A stretch of 64,000 nt of DNA from Blattamonas nauphoetae (taxonomy: Eukaryota; Preaxostyla; Oxymonadida), in contig JARBJD010000004.1 in assembly GCA_033064195.1 (NCBI GenBank), forward strand, positions 124,001 through 188,000. The letters run 5' to 3'. The position numbers were made by a program, and so were the translations under genes. The notes below the pieces were generated by a model. It was given only the letters and a program-made list of their open reading frames with translations. It ran no database searches and was not told where the DNA came from. Positions 10,654 through 22,400 of this stretch are shown piece by piece; the stretch's first letter is position 1, and each line of letters starts with the position of its first letter.

Positions 10654-13600
10654 ATGCTATTACTATTTGTTTTGCCATCGATTTTGTATCCGACTCTCAC
10701 GGATCTATCTCTTCCATTCAAAACCACTCAGAGTTCAAACACACATCCCAAGGAAGAAATCATTCATATTCCGTTATTCAAACAGTCTTACTTCTCGAAT
10801 TCAGTCGCCGTTTCTAATCGAAATGTCTCTGCTTACGGCGATGAGAATCGCTATTCTTCCATCTGCGAAGGACCTCATGCAAAACAGGCCCTCATCGTAC
10901 TGGAGAACAGCACATCAACATTCAAGTTTCTTTCCTTCACTTCACACAACATACGAACCCTCACTATTACCTCTCAGAGCAAGGCCACACTTTCACATAG
11001 CTCTCTCGATCTTTTTGCAATACGATCACCATTTGAATGCGTGGAGTCGACACTCCTCATCATGGACACATCTCTGATCGTGAATTCGGTGGACCGATTC
11101 GTTGCCCCACTAACCGATGAGCAATCCCGCGATGGCAATGTGTTTGTCATTCGTTGTGATTTCAACGATTTCACAACAGCCGCCGAATTACCGCTTTTTG
11201 TCAAAAACGGATTTGGAACTCTCTCCATTGATGGTTGCCGCTTCACAAACGTCAGCACGTTAAACACCGCTCCACATGATCAAACTCCACTTCCGTCAAA
11301 CACCACCGTCGCCAATTCAGAGTTTACGGGCTGCCGGAATGTCCTCTACGGTTGCGTCACGCCAGATATGAACAGTGGGTCCTCGCACCTCGTTGTCAAC
11401 AGTACCTTCTCTCATAGCCGAACCTCATATACAGGAAACAATACAATGAAACACATCCAAACATCAACGACAGAAGCCAAACACACATTCCTCAACTGCA
11501 AATGGACGAGCTGCACGACAAACTATTGCGGAGGAGCCATAGACGCCAGCCGTGGTGGTGAATTAACTGTGTCCCATTGCATTTTTACCAAATGCTCGGC
11601 TCTGAACTCGTCCGCTGTGATCCCGCAAGGAAGAGGAGGCGCAGTCTTCCACGATGGTCTCCAGAAGAAAGGAGTCAACATGAGCCATTGTCTCTTCACG
11701 TACAATCATGCAAAATCCGCCGCGGCGTTCGCTTCCTTCAATGCGTCACGCTTGGTCGTCGAATACACAAACAGCTCTTACCAGACTACGGAATATTGGG
11801 CGGTTGGCAAAAAAAGCACAGTCGGCAATTTCCACTTCCTGACAACACATGATGGATCTCATGTTGCGAATCTCAGGTTCGAACACAACGTTGCTGCAAG
11901 CACGTGCGCCGGAATTGATAACGACAAGATTTTGGGGTCTATGCATTACTCCCAAATTTTCTTTCATAATAACACCGCCACAGAAGCAGGAGCAATTCTA
12001 TATTCCTATACAGAAGGAAGTCCGGTCATCAGCTGGTTCAGTTGTGTCTTCTTCGAGAATAAGGTCACAGGATCCTGGCCAAACGCAAATGGAGGAGCAG
12101 CAACACTGTGCGGAAGTGATTTGTGGTTTTATCAAGATACAGCCGACTGGAATAGAACACTGGCAACGTCGCTCTCATTCGTGAACTGCTTCTCGACATC
12201 CCCACAACCACGTGTGGCAATTGACATGGGATGCAAAAGAACACACTGCATCGACAAATTTGCAAACGGTACAAGCTTATCTGTCCATTTGCCAGACCCT
12301 CGAATTGTGATCGCAAAAACAGGACAAGATTCGTCGACTTGTGGAACAACATATTCGTCAAAATGCCGATCGCTTGGATACGTCGGAAACAATCGAGTTC
12401 CGCTGATCGGAGGCGAGATTGTGATCGAATATGGGGAATATGAGGAAGACACGCCATTCAACATCGAATTGAAGGACACGAACGTTACAAGCTATGGAGA
12501 CGAGATCGCATTTCTGATTCTGAAGCACGAAGTGACCCCGTTCATTGTTGTCGAAGCTGGGGCACTGTCTCTGAAGTATCTGAAGATCCAGACTTCGCTC
12601 CATGCACCAACCGTTCTTCAACACGGAACGGGAACGATGAAGATCATTTCTGTTTCGTTTGTCGCACCGTCATCGATCGGAGTGGCATTCAATCAGATCC
12701 AGCTGAACCATGGGAACATGCACATGACAAACACAAGCTTCACTGGCTTCGGAATCCAGAATTCCGGGCTCGTCCACACAGAAGACTTCAAATCGTTGAT
12801 GCTGAAGGATTGCTCGTTCACAGAAATGGTCGGGATCAACGGTACAATCATCTCCATCTCAGACGCAGAACTGGGAGCAGATCTATTAATCGAAAATTGT
12901 GTGTTTGCCGGAAAAATGGGGAAGGAGGTGACACCAGCCGGAATCTCGGCCTCAAACGTGACGAACCTGAATATCAAAAACTGTTCGTTCTCGCAACTTC
13001 GGAATGAGCACGCGAAAGCAACTGTCTCGTTGTTCCAATCAGTCGCTAACGACCAGTTCGATGATTTGATTTTCGAACGATGCATTGGAGAAGAAGCAAG
13101 CGATATCTTCATCGATTTCGAATCAACAAAATCGATTGGAGTTGTGGAAGGATGCGAGAGCTCGTCAAGAAAGCGAAACGGACTGATGGACGGGCAAGAC
13201 ATGAACGAGATCGTCCGCCCGACACACACCTTCCAAGTCCACACAAGCAATGGAAAGGATGAAGCGTTCTGCTGGCGTAAAGGTACAAAATGCCAAACTT
13301 TGACTGGTCTGATCGAGAGACTTGGTGAAGATATCGCTGGGTCTGTTCAAGTTGCAGCTGGAACGAGCGTCGAACGCGGAATCGAAGTCGTTGGAAGCCA
13401 AAATTTGGTGGTCACGGGAAGCTCGACCATTCTGAAACGTGCCGACGAATCAGTTCCTCTGGTTGATGTGGAGTCTGGAACCCTCTCGCTCACATCTTTC
13501 GTCATTCCACTCGGAGCGAGCGCTGGCAGTTCTTCTCTCATCACGAACAAAGGGAATCTTGACCTGAAATCCGTTACTCTCCAAAAAGGAACAACATCAA

Positions 13601-16500
13601 CATTCAACAATCCGCTCATCCAATCTCTTACAGGATCAATTTCGCTGTCGTCTGTGACAATCCCAAGCGCACTCACATTCTCCGCTTGCTCCCTCCTCTC
13701 CCTCCAATCCTCGTCCCTCTCCATCACAAAAACTACATTCGACCAAATCAAGTCTACCCACGCCGGATCAGTCATCTCAGGCTCTCTCGAAGCAGACAAG
13801 ACAGTCTCCATCACATCGTCGACTTTCAAATCGTGCTCTTCCGACTCGGACGGTGGTGTCGTTAGCCTCACCGTGGCACCCAACACCCCATCAGCGTCAC
13901 TCGTTATCCAATCGTCGTTTGAGTCCTGCTCATGCGGAACAGGAAAGAAGGGTGCGTGGATCCATCTCTCCGGATCGAATCTGGACTCACTCATCCAAAA
14001 GACCAGCTGGACAGGCACGTATGAGAAGTTGAAGCTCGGACAAGACGATCTTGTGATGTGGGGAGAAGACTCAGCAATGACAGGAACGTCCTACGCCTCA
14101 CTCACACTGCTGATGTACCTTCTGCCGTACTCTGCTGATGTGATCTTCGCTGGGTCTGAAGGAAGAGACTTCGATGCGTGTGGAATGGAGGCATTCCCGT
14201 GCCAGACAATCACAGTTGGACAAGCTCATTTGGAAGGATCGAAAGTGAGTTTGATCGTCCTGGAAGAAGCCAAAATGGAATGCGAGATCAAAACATCAAA
14301 GTTTGGAGAAATGGAAATCAAGGGAAAAGAAGGAGCGCACCCAAAAGTCGTCGTCTCCGGCGACTCGTTCTTCTCGTCCACTGCAACAATTAACACCGAA
14401 ACGATTCTGAAGATCACCGACCTCACATTCGATCTTTCAGCCGCAACAAGCAAGACCTTCTTCGTCTCAGAAAACCAAGTCCTGACTATCGCTCGCTCAA
14501 CGTTCGTCCTCCTCCCAACTCTGACTGCCCCCTTCGTCAATTCTATCAATGGAAAACTGGTCATGAACGAAGTGACAGCATCGGAGACCACGCTCGCCTC
14601 GTCTCCTCTGATTCTCTCGACGTCATCCGTCGAACTGTCTGGTTGCGTGTTCTCGTCAGTCCAAAGAACCTCAGGACTCGGAGCGATTCTCTCAATCGAA
14701 CTGTCAGACAGTGTCTCAGCCAAAATGATCAACACGATCTTCACAAACTGCAAGTCTGAAGGCACTCTCTGTTCCGTTCTTCTGACAGGCACAAATGAAG
14801 AGTCTTTCAAGAAAGAGAGCTGGACAGGAACTTTCGACCATCCTCTTCCGCGTTCGACTGTTCTCCAACAGACACCAAACTGGCCACACGACCCAATCTA
14901 CAACCCGTACTCGCTTCTCTACAGCTGGTACCGCCCGTCCGATGGAATCGTCTTCTCCTCGTCGGCCACTGAGGAAGATGTTGATCATCCTTTCTGTGGA
15001 CACACGTTCCTTCCGTGCAGATCGGTTGACAAGGCACTTGCTGATGAGGCAGATGTAGTTGTGGTTCGGAAGAAGTCGATTTTGAACAAGGAGTGGGTGA
15101 TGGAGAAGAATCAGGTTGAGATCAAAGCAGAGGAAGGAGCGAACCAGCCTAACGTGGACATCGAACTCGGCGAATCTGCGTCGATTGTTGTCAAACAGCA
15201 GAATACGAATTCAGCTCAGAAAGTGATCCTCACTGCTCTCACATTGACAATCGCGGAATCACGAAGAGATTTCTCCAAGCCGTTCCTCTCGCTCCAAACA
15301 GGAGAAGCGCAACTGTCGAAAGTGGAGATTCGAGAGGCAGATATGAAGTTCTCGTTGATCAACGCCAACGAAGCCAACGTGAACATCTCAGAATCCTCTT
15401 TGAACAAGATTGCATCGACAGTATCGCCAATCGTCATCGAAAAGACAGTTCTCAGCATTTCCAAAACAACCTTCAGCGACACAGCAGTCGACACTCTGAT
15501 CACCTCGCTGGATTCAACAATATCAAGCACAGATACAACCTTCACCGGATCGACAGGCCACTTCGAAGGACGAAAATCGGACATCGATCACGAATTGAGA
15601 CCACAGGAGTATTCATGCAGATGGTCTTCAGGATACATCTTCCTCGATTCAACACCAGCCAACTTCACTCGCTGCTCGTTCACAGGACTGGATCAGGGAG
15701 CACTCAAAGTGATCGACGAGCAATGCACACTGACAGGATGCTCGTTCGTGGACAATGGGAAAGGACCGTCGCTCTTCCCGTCGTCTCGCCACAACTTGGA
15801 CTGCGAAGGATCAGGCAAAGTCACGATCGAGTCGCTGTCAGGTGGAGATGGAGTCGGATCGTCGAGCCTCTGGTTTGGAATCGATTCAACCTGCACAATG
15901 TCAGCACCAACTCTGACCAAAAAGGATTGGTTCCACAACACAACGCTGGACCTCACAAAATCATTTGTGAAACACGAAGGGAAGTTCCAAGATATGAACG
16001 TGACGCTGGTCGGAACAGATATCGTCCCATGCAAACTCTCGTATCGCATTTATGAATGGGACGAGCGACGAGAGGCCCTCACCACCTTCTTCGAAAACAT
16101 GCCACTCAACAGCTCGAACGTGACCGGCTGGAACGAGACGACAATCAACCTCACACTGACGTACTACGGAATCTTCAACTCGATCAGCATCTCCAACAGA
16201 TACGCTTGGCTGATCGGTCTTCGCACTGGAAACAACACAATGACAGACTTGTTCCAATTCCGCCCGTCGAACTCGAAGATCAACCAGGCACAGAGTGCAC
16301 AGGCAGCGAAGGTGGTGGTACCAGTGGTTGTGATCGTGTCGATTGCGGTTGTTGTGGCAGCGGTTGTGCTGGGCGTGTTGATCAGAAGACAAGTTCTATT
16401 GAAGAGGACGAAATATGCATCGATGAACAACGATTTCAAAGCAGATTTGTTGGAAGCCAATGATGTCAACATGGAGGAGGGCGGATTCGATGGGAAATAG
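10654..16500 (+). CDS. Giant single-pass surface protein with parallel beta-helix modules
   Basis: Intronless, 1948 residues, ATG to TAG. Starts with a hydrophobic signal peptide (MLLLFVLPSILYPTLTD), ends with a transmembrane helix (about 1887-1911, Val/Ile/Ala-rich) and a 37-residue cytoplasmic tail beginning IRRQVLLKR. The ectodomain is made of short Ser/Thr-rich strands of the kind that build right-handed beta-helices (pectin-lyase fold), with many N-glycosylation sequons. Four modules of roughly 270-310 residues each open with a Cys pair motif: CGTTYSSKCRSL (about 563), CWRKGTKCQTL (about 871), CGMEAFPCQTI (about 1176) and CGHTFLPCRSV (about 1446). This architecture suggests a cell-surface adhesin or glycan-binding protein; enzyme activity cannot be claimed because no catalytic residues are evident. 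Similar in layout to the protein at 28838. Confidence 0.85.
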   Translation: MLLLFVLPSILYPTLTDLSLPFKTTQSSNTHPKEEIIHIPLFKQSYFSNSVAVSNRNVSAYGDENRYSSICEGPHAKQALIVLENSTSTFKFLSFTSHNIRTLTITSQSKATLSHSSLDLFAIRSPFECVESTLLIMDTSLIVNSVDRFVAPLTDEQSRDGNVFVIRCDFNDFTTAAELPLFVKNGFGTLSIDGCRFTNVSTLNTAPHDQTPLPSNTTVANSEFTGCRNVLYGCVTPDMNSGSSHLVVNSTFSHSRTSYTGNNTMKHIQTSTTEAKHTFLNCKWTSCTTNYCGGAIDASRGGELTVSHCIFTKCSALNSSAVIPQGRGGAVFHDGLQKKGVNMSHCLFTYNHAKSAAAFASFNASRLVVEYTNSSYQTTEYWAVGKKSTVGNFHFLTTHDGSHVANLRFEHNVAASTCAGIDNDKILGSMHYSQIFFHNNTATEAGAILYSYTEGSPVISWFSCVFFENKVTGSWPNANGGAATLCGSDLWFYQDTADWNRTLATSLSFVNCFSTSPQPRVAIDMGCKRTHCIDKFANGTSLSVHLPDPRIVIAKTGQDSSTCGTTYSSKCRSLGYVGNNRVPLIGGEIVIEYGEYEEDTPFNIELKDTNVTSYGDEIAFLILKHEVTPFIVVEAGALSLKYLKIQTSLHAPTVLQHGTGTMKIISVSFVAPSSIGVAFNQIQLNHGNMHMTNTSFTGFGIQNSGLVHTEDFKSLMLKDCSFTEMVGINGTIISISDAELGADLLIENCVFAGKMGKEVTPAGISASNVTNLNIKNCSFSQLRNEHAKATVSLFQSVANDQFDDLIFERCIGEEASDIFIDFESTKSIGVVEGCESSSRKRNGLMDGQDMNEIVRPTHTFQVHTSNGKDEAFCWRKGTKCQTLTGLIERLGEDIAGSVQVAAGTSVERGIEVVGSQNLVVTGSSTILKRADESVPLVDVESGTLSLTSFVIPLGASAGSSSLITNKGNLDLKSVTLQKGTTSTFNNPLIQSLTGSISLSSVTIPSALTFSACSLLSLQSSSLSITKTTFDQIKSTHAGSVISGSLEADKTVSITSSTFKSCSSDSDGGVVSLTVAPNTPSASLVIQSSFESCSCGTGKKGAWIHLSGSNLDSLIQKTSWTGTYEKLKLGQDDLVMWGEDSAMTGTSYASLTLLMYLLPYSADVIFAGSEGRDFDACGMEAFPCQTITVGQAHLEGSKVSLIVLEEAKMECEIKTSKFGEMEIKGKEGAHPKVVVSGDSFFSSTATINTETILKITDLTFDLSAATSKTFFVSENQVLTIARSTFVLLPTLTAPFVNSINGKLVMNEVTASETTLASSPLILSTSSVELSGCVFSSVQRTSGLGAILSIELSDSVSAKMINTIFTNCKSEGTLCSVLLTGTNEESFKKESWTGTFDHPLPRSTVLQQTPNWPHDPIYNPYSLLYSWYRPSDGIVFSSSATEEDVDHPFCGHTFLPCRSVDKALADEADVVVVRKKSILNKEWVMEKNQVEIKAEEGANQPNVDIELGESASIVVKQQNTNSAQKVILTALTLTIAESRRDFSKPFLSLQTGEAQLSKVEIREADMKFSLINANEANVNISESSLNKIASTVSPIVIEKTVLSISKTTFSDTAVDTLITSLDSTISSTDTTFTGSTGHFEGRKSDIDHELRPQEYSCRWSSGYIFLDSTPANFTRCSFTGLDQGALKVIDEQCTLTGCSFVDNGKGPSLFPSSRHNLDCEGSGKVTIESLSGGDGVGSSSLWFGIDSTCTMSAPTLTKKDWFHNTTLDLTKSFVKHEGKFQDMNVTLVGTDIVPCKLSYRIYEWDERREALTTFFENMPLNSSNVTGWNETTINLTLTYYGIFNSISISNRYAWLIGLRTGNNTMTDLFQFRPSNSKINQAQSAQAAKVVVPVVVIVSIAVVVAAVVLGVLIRRQVLLKRTKYASMNNDFKADLLEANDVNMEEGGFDGK

Positions 16501-16930
16501 GGAGGTAATCCAATGATCGAGCAAACATAGGTTTGTGAACCGTTACGAGAAACAACAAACAATTGTTTTCTTTCCATTCTTTGACACTAGACTCAATACT
16601 GTTTTTATCAAAAATATAAATGTTGATAAAATCTGTTTATGTGGTGAACAATGACCAGACATTAGTTTCGTCCGAGAATGAGCGGTCCTCTTTTCGACAT
16701 GTGATTTGGGCCAATGGGTGAGATATCAAATGATCATGAAGAAGAAAAATTGATAATAATCATTTTTAAGAGAAAGAAGTCAGGTTCTATTATCTTTGAA
16801 CGTCCAGCTAGTTGGATTCTTCACGTCGATGTCTGAGTCGAGAGAAAATGGTTCGTCGAAACAGCAAATTAATCATTGCTCAGTTCCGCTTTCGAAAAGT
16901 GTGTAGAGAAGGATTCTCTTCGCCAGCTTT
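16501..16930. other. Intergenic, convergent 3' ends
   Basis: Space between the stop of the beta-helix gene (plus) and the stop of the armadillo-like gene (minus). AT-rich, with a small palindromic tract (ATCAAAAATATAAATGTTGAT, near 16607) that may be part of a 3' end signal. No gene seen. Confidence 0.4.
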
Positions 16931-17887
16931 TCATCCATTTCTGCTTCCGACATTAGCTCCAAACCTGTTCAGAATCATCCAGACGCGTCTATTCCATTCT
17001 ATAAAACGTGACGGTCCTCCAAATTCAAGTGCAATCGCCTCCAAAATATCTGTCATTCCATAAGTCACCATTCGAAGGTGTCTCACAGTCTGGAGTTTGG
17101 TGTTCGAAAAATATTGTTTTTCTTCTTCCAGGACAATTTCAGATCTTGACCGGCTCAGTCTGTCCATATAGGTGCCTAAAGTTTGATGTTTCTCAACATG
17201 AATGAGATAATCTGAATGTTTCTCCCAGAATCCGATGGCATCTAACATGTCGGTGATCTTCTGGGACACCTGAGACAAATCTACTAGAACCATCATAATC
17301 GAATCCATTTCCTCCCCATAGTCCTCCATCAAAGCGATTTCATTCGTTCGGAGAAGGATTTGAAGATATGGTTCGAGTTTGAGTGCGATGCTCATTGATT
17401 GTTCTATAAACATCGAAAATGATTGAGTAATTTGATTAATCATCGAAATAATGCCCCAGTATAGATACATTGACATTCCCGCTGATACCAAGGACAGCAT
17501 GGACTTGTGAAGAGGCGATTCTGAGAAGGGGACATGATGTGGCTTAACTGCTTCAATAGTCACCAAAATTAATCCTGATTTCAATACAGCTGCAGATCCA
17601 CTCCATCGCATTAAATTCCGAAGGATATCAATCACAAGGCGTTGGATTGTTTGGTCCGGGAGTGAGATACTGAGTGTCAGTACAGATACGAGTGAATGTT
17701 CTTGTAAATTGGGATCACCAAGGGTTTTCTGAACTGTTTGTGCGAGTAAAATTGATGATTGAATCTGAGTCGAGATGTCTGTGAGGGAGAGAATTAGAGT
17801 GCGTTGTTCCTCGAAGGAAAGGGTCCGTGAAGGAGATATTTGACTCAGAACTGAAATTGCGTTGTTCACGGATTCATCAACGCTCAT
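16931..17887 (-). CDS. Armadillo-like hypothetical protein, 318 residues
   Basis: Intronless frame from an ATG at 17887 to TGA. Almost wholly predicted alpha-helical, with amphipathic Leu/Ile-rich helices of 15-20 residues repeated along its length, as in ARM/HEAT alpha-solenoids (for example SLVSVLTLSISLPDQTIQRL, and VIDILRNLMRWSG). C-terminus reads RVWMILNRFGANVG. It belongs in style with the other helical-repeat genes in this window (1-2324, 27690, 37761, 42642), which together suggest a large host family of scaffold proteins. No motif points to a particular partner or compartment. Convergent with the beta-helix gene; same strand as the BAR gene 230 bp upstream of its start. Confidence 0.7.
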   Translation of the reverse strand: MSVDESVNNAISVLSQISPSRTLSFEEQRTLILSLTDISTQIQSSILLAQTVQKTLGDPNLQEHSLVSVLTLSISLPDQTIQRLVIDILRNLMRWSGSAAVLKSGLILVTIEAVKPHHVPFSESPLHKSMLSLVSAGMSMYLYWGIISMINQITQSFSMFIEQSMSIALKLEPYLQILLRTNEIALMEDYGEEMDSIMMVLVDLSQVSQKITDMLDAIGFWEKHSDYLIHVEKHQTLGTYMDRLSRSRSEIVLEEEKQYFSNTKLQTVRHLRMVTYGMTDILEAIALEFGGPSRFIEWNRRVWMILNRFGANVGSRNG

Positions 17888-18117
17888 AAATCACTCTGAT
17901 ATCCAGAAGCGATTGAAGGAATTTTGATCGAACCCTCAAGATTACTGTTTACACACCACCTCAACTCACATTAACTCTGGATGACGCGTCTTGCATGTTT
18001 AACCAGTGCATTTATCAAAACAAAAAAGAAGCTATAAAAGTCATGTCGAATGATAGGACGAGAAAAAGAGACATTGAGAATTGGCGAACAAAGATGATAA
18101 ATAGTTCAAAAAAATGC

Positions 18118-19121
18118 TTAACTTACTGGTGGGCGTTCTGGGGCAGGCTTAACCTCAGCCAGAGCTTTCTCCACATCCTCCTTGATGTGTTTCATTTCTT
18201 CTCCACTGTTGGAGTGATACAGAACCTAAAAAGACAGATAGGCATGATATATGAAAGAAGACAGAATAGATTTATGGGACGAAGACAGTGTGGTTAACAA
18301 AAGGAACGCATATCGATTTGTGGTGGAGAGTGAGATGTTTCGTTCAAACCTTCAGTTCCTGGAAGTTCCCCAATGTTTCCACCACAAAACGGTCACGAGC
18401 CCCCGAAACCCATGCAATCTGGCGAAGAAGGATTTCTCGCTTCGCTTTGTACTGTTGGTCGAGTGTCTCCCATTCCTGCTTTGAGGCCTCGACTTTCCAC
18501 GTTCCATCAGCTTGTTTGTCCTTCGTTTTGTAGTCTCGTGTGGTTTTCATTTTATCCAGTTCACGTTCAAGAGTCTTAGGAAGTCAGACGACGAGATTCG
18601 GTGGAAGATGATGATGAGTATGAAGAATAAACATGGATCTGCCCGACAGGCTCCTTGCAAAAGTTGGTTGTTGCTTTCAGAATGCCCTCATCCAGTGCTG
18701 TGCTGAGAGATTATTGACTTAAATGTGACAAACATGTAGTCCGAATAATGTTTCGTTGCTGCCTTGAGTTTGTCAACTATCAATTTCGGTTTAAAATAAA
18801 ACGAGAAATACCGAGCACAGAAACCTCTTTTGGAAGGGTAAGATCTTCTTGGCAATACTTTCCGTAACTTTCCAACTGAACACGATGTGAAGAGAATTAA
18901 GATACATATTCGAGTTCAGCTTTATGAGCTGCTTGGTGAGCGACTTTCATGGCTGAGGCAAGTGTTTCAAGGCGTTCAAGTCCATCACGAAGGGTATCCA
19001 GCTTTTTGACTTCTGTTTTGAACTCGGCGGTTTCTTCCGTTTTCTCAACGGAATGAATAGACATTGAGGCCTTTTGTTGAAGCTTGGTAGCTTCTGCTTT
19101 CATCTTATTGAGGAAACTCAT
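18118..19121 (-). CDS. BAR-domain membrane-curvature protein
   Basis: Six exons: 19121-18906, 18875-18812, 18776-18734, 18702-18633, 18574-18350 and 18225-18118; introns of 30, 35, 31, 58 and 124 nt, every junction in phase, giving 241 residues, the usual size of a lone BAR domain. Starts MSFLNKMKAEATKLQQKA, an amphipathic N-terminal helix as in N-BAR proteins, and continues as three long charged helices; the third has the signature-like run RFVVETLGNFQELK. It ends in an Ala/Pro/Glu-rich tail (KPAPERPPVS). BAR dimers bind and bend membranes in endocytosis and vesicle traffic; the target membrane here is unknown. No SH3 domain is attached. The 30-nt intron is among the shortest I can support in this window. 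Confidence 0.75.
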
Positions 19122-19400
19122 GTTAACGACGACTGTTTGGAGGACAGAGGATCATACCCACGACTTGTTTCATTCCGGAGTTTGAGAATGTGTCACTTGA
19201 AAACAGGTCCAATCTCTTGAAACAAACGTAAAAACTCAATCTATGAAGTGATGGTCCCGAAACAAACAAAGACGTCCAGAAACAAGGAGATAAAATGCGA
19301 GTCAGTGTGAAAAGCATCCGAGACAGAACTTCCTAAAGAAAATAAGACTCTCCGCAATGTTGTTAATTTAATAAACAAGAAATAACCCTCCCCATCCTCA

Positions 19401-22400
19401 TTAGTCCTGAAATCTCTTCATATCTCGCTCAATCATCTTAATTCGGGTCTGTTCGGTCATTTCAAACTCTCGGGCGTGCTGACGTCGAAAGATTTCGTTC
19501 AATCCAGTCGGTGTCAGATCAACATAAACAAAAAATGGATCCTTGTCTCGAAAAGGAAGTGCATCAGCTGGAAGTCCGACCAATCGAAGAAGCGATTCGG
19601 CAAGAGTGAGCTGTGGCTTCACAGTGAGAGCAGAGAGTGGAAGAAAGTGGGTCTCGACTCCCGGAAATTGTTTTGGGGGGATTGTGGGAGGTGCGGGGGG
19701 AGGAGATGGGGGTGGTGGGTTGGAAGGGGAGGAGGACGGATTTGATTTTGATAATGACGATGAGAATGTGTTGGTTGGAGTGATTGTCGAGTCGTTGGAG
19801 GCTGAACTGATCAGACTGGTTGCTGATGTCTTCAGAGAACGAGCTTGCAACGAGAAGAAGCCAGGCCGGGCCACAATCTGCCCTTTCTCCCACATCCCCT
19901 GTGTCTCATCAAGTTGAAAGCGAGGCAATTGTGATAGAAGATCTTGCGGAGGGAAAGCGATGGATGTTTGGAGAGATGACGTTGTTTGGCTGGGTGTTGG
20001 GGGAGGGGGCTGATTCTTTCCGGATTTCTTCTTCTGAATGTTCTTCTTGTCTGTTGGCTCGAATGGTTGGATGATTTGATTGACGAACGGGGATGGGAGG
20101 AGTGATTGTTGGAATGTTTCCGAATTTGGAGCGAAGTTTGGAGCTGCTGGCGTGATTTTGGGAGGATTGTGAGCTGGCTGAGTGGGGAAATGAGTTCGAG
20201 TGAATGGAAATTGGTTCATTTGAGCAGGTGGAAATGGATTTGTGTTCAGAGGATTCACTTTCAGTGGAAATGGAGGCTTGAATCCGAGAGGATGGACTGG
20301 AAACTGACTCAGAGAGGGTGTGATGGGGATGGTGATCGTTTGATGAGCTGGAGACGATGCCGCCTTCTTCACTTTGGCTTTTTGGACCCGTGCTTGTCTT
20401 GTGCTCCTGCGGAGGGGATCTTGATGCAGCGTGATGGGTGTGACGGGCTTGAATGTCGGGTCTCTGTCATCCTTCTGGCAGACAAACTTGGTCACTGCCC
20501 ATGTTGCTGTGGGGAGTGGAGTGTCTTGTTGGGTGCTTGCTGAGTCGGTAGACAAGGACTGGTTTGATGCTGTTGGTTTGACTTTTCTGGGACGCCCAGG
20601 TGGGCGTCGTTTGGGGATTTCTTGGTCGAGTGTTTCTGTTGTTTTTTGGAGTGTTTGTTGCTCAGTTGTCGGTTTGTTGAGAAGGTTGAAATCTGGATTC
20701 ACAATAAAGCCACTCTCTTCCTTCTCAATTCGTGCGATATCTTGCCCACTCTCTTCAACATGTTCCGATTTGACAGATTGGAGTTGAGTCTGTTCTCCTC
20801 TCGCTTCCGAATCGACAAGAGGAGTGTGTTTATGGTCAGTCTTATCGTCTCCGTTGATGATTGTTCCGATTTCTTTGTCTTGATCCTCCATCACTCTCAG
20901 ATACAAGTTCATAATGTCGAATTCCTGCTTTTGTCTCTCCTCCTCTTTCTTCTGTTCGATCATTCGCTCATTTGCTTCAAATTCTCTGCTTCTGAGAATT
21001 CGGATTGGCTCGGAGTTGACCTTCTGCACTTCTTCGATCTCTTTCTCTTCGAGCAGTCTTCTTTGGATTTCTTGCTCCGCGATGAATGACAAGTGTCGTT
21101 GTTTTTCCTGCCTCCGCAATCGTTCTCGATGCTCTCGCTGTCTCTGAACCTCTCTCTCCTTTTGTTCTTCCTTCTCTTTTTCAATCCTATCGTTCCTCTC
21201 CTTGGCTTGTCTCCACCATTCTTCCTCCTGCTTCCTTCTTTTTAACTCTGCCTCCTTCGCCAGTCTTCTTTCATTTTCTTCATTTATCCGAACGAGTTTG
21301 TCCTCCTCGCTCATCCTGGTCAGATTCTCGAGTTGTTGTTTGTAGAAAACAAGAACGATACTGGCTTTGTCTTCGATTTCGAGCGAATCTCTCTCAAGTT
21401 GTTCGAGTTTCTTTCGTTCTTCATCCTTCCTTCTTTTCTCTTCTTCTTCCTTCTGCCGTTTCTCAAGTTCTCTTCGCATTCTCCTCGCTTCTGTTTCTTT
21501 CCACAGACGTTCCTCCGCCTCTTTTCGAATCCTGTCTTCCTTCTCCTTCTTTGATCTCTCTTCTTCCTCTTCTTCCTTTCTGAGTCTGCTTTCTTTCTTT
21601 CTCACCTCATTTTGATGAATCGCCATCGCTCGGCGGAGAATGTCTGATTCCACACGCTGCATCTCCGCTTTTTGCTTTGCTTCAGTGTCGAGAATGTCAG
21701 ATTCTGATCGAGTGTGGAATGGGGCACGATGAAAGAGAACTGGTTGTTGATCGGTTGGCTTGGAAGAGAATGGGGAACCGTTTAGGAAGGTGTGTTGACT
21801 TTGTCTTGGAGAGTTTGCGACATTTTCCGTTCGTGTTTGATTGACAACGGGAAGCATTGACTTGTCAAGTAGCTCACTTTCTCTTTTCAGAAATCTGTCT
21901 TGTTCTTCAGATTTCTCCATTGTCGCTCGTTCTTCCTTCTTCTCTTCCTCCTTATTTCTCCTTTCGCTCTGTCCTTCAGTTGTCTTCTTCCGTGATAGTC
22001 GTTCTTCCTTCTCCACATTGATCAATCTCTCCGCTCGTCTTCGTATCTTCTCCTCAATCGACAGTTTGCTTTCGTCGTTCTCATTTTCTGGTGCTGGCTT
22101 TGTTGTGTGGTCTGTTCCAAGTTGTTGTCTTCTAACTCTCTCAACTAAACTCATCATTGAGCGTTCTTCTTCTTTTATTCTCGCTTCTTCCATTTCTGCG
22201 GCTGCACCTTCCAGTCTCATTCGTTTCTCCCCCTTCTCTTCATCCAAATCCTCTCCCACTTTCTTTCGAGTGTCCAAGAAGCTCTCCATCTCCAACTGAA
22301 GCCAATCTTTCTCTTCTTTTGTCTTTCGAGTCTCAGAAGTTGACGGGCGAGTGGTGAGAGGCGGGAAAGGGAGAGATGAGCGAGAATTCTGAGTTTTAGG

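Noticed and set aside
13347-14018. 223-codon minus-strand frame, and similar ones inside both beta-helix genes
   Set aside because: Antisense shadows of very long, compositionally uniform coding sequence.
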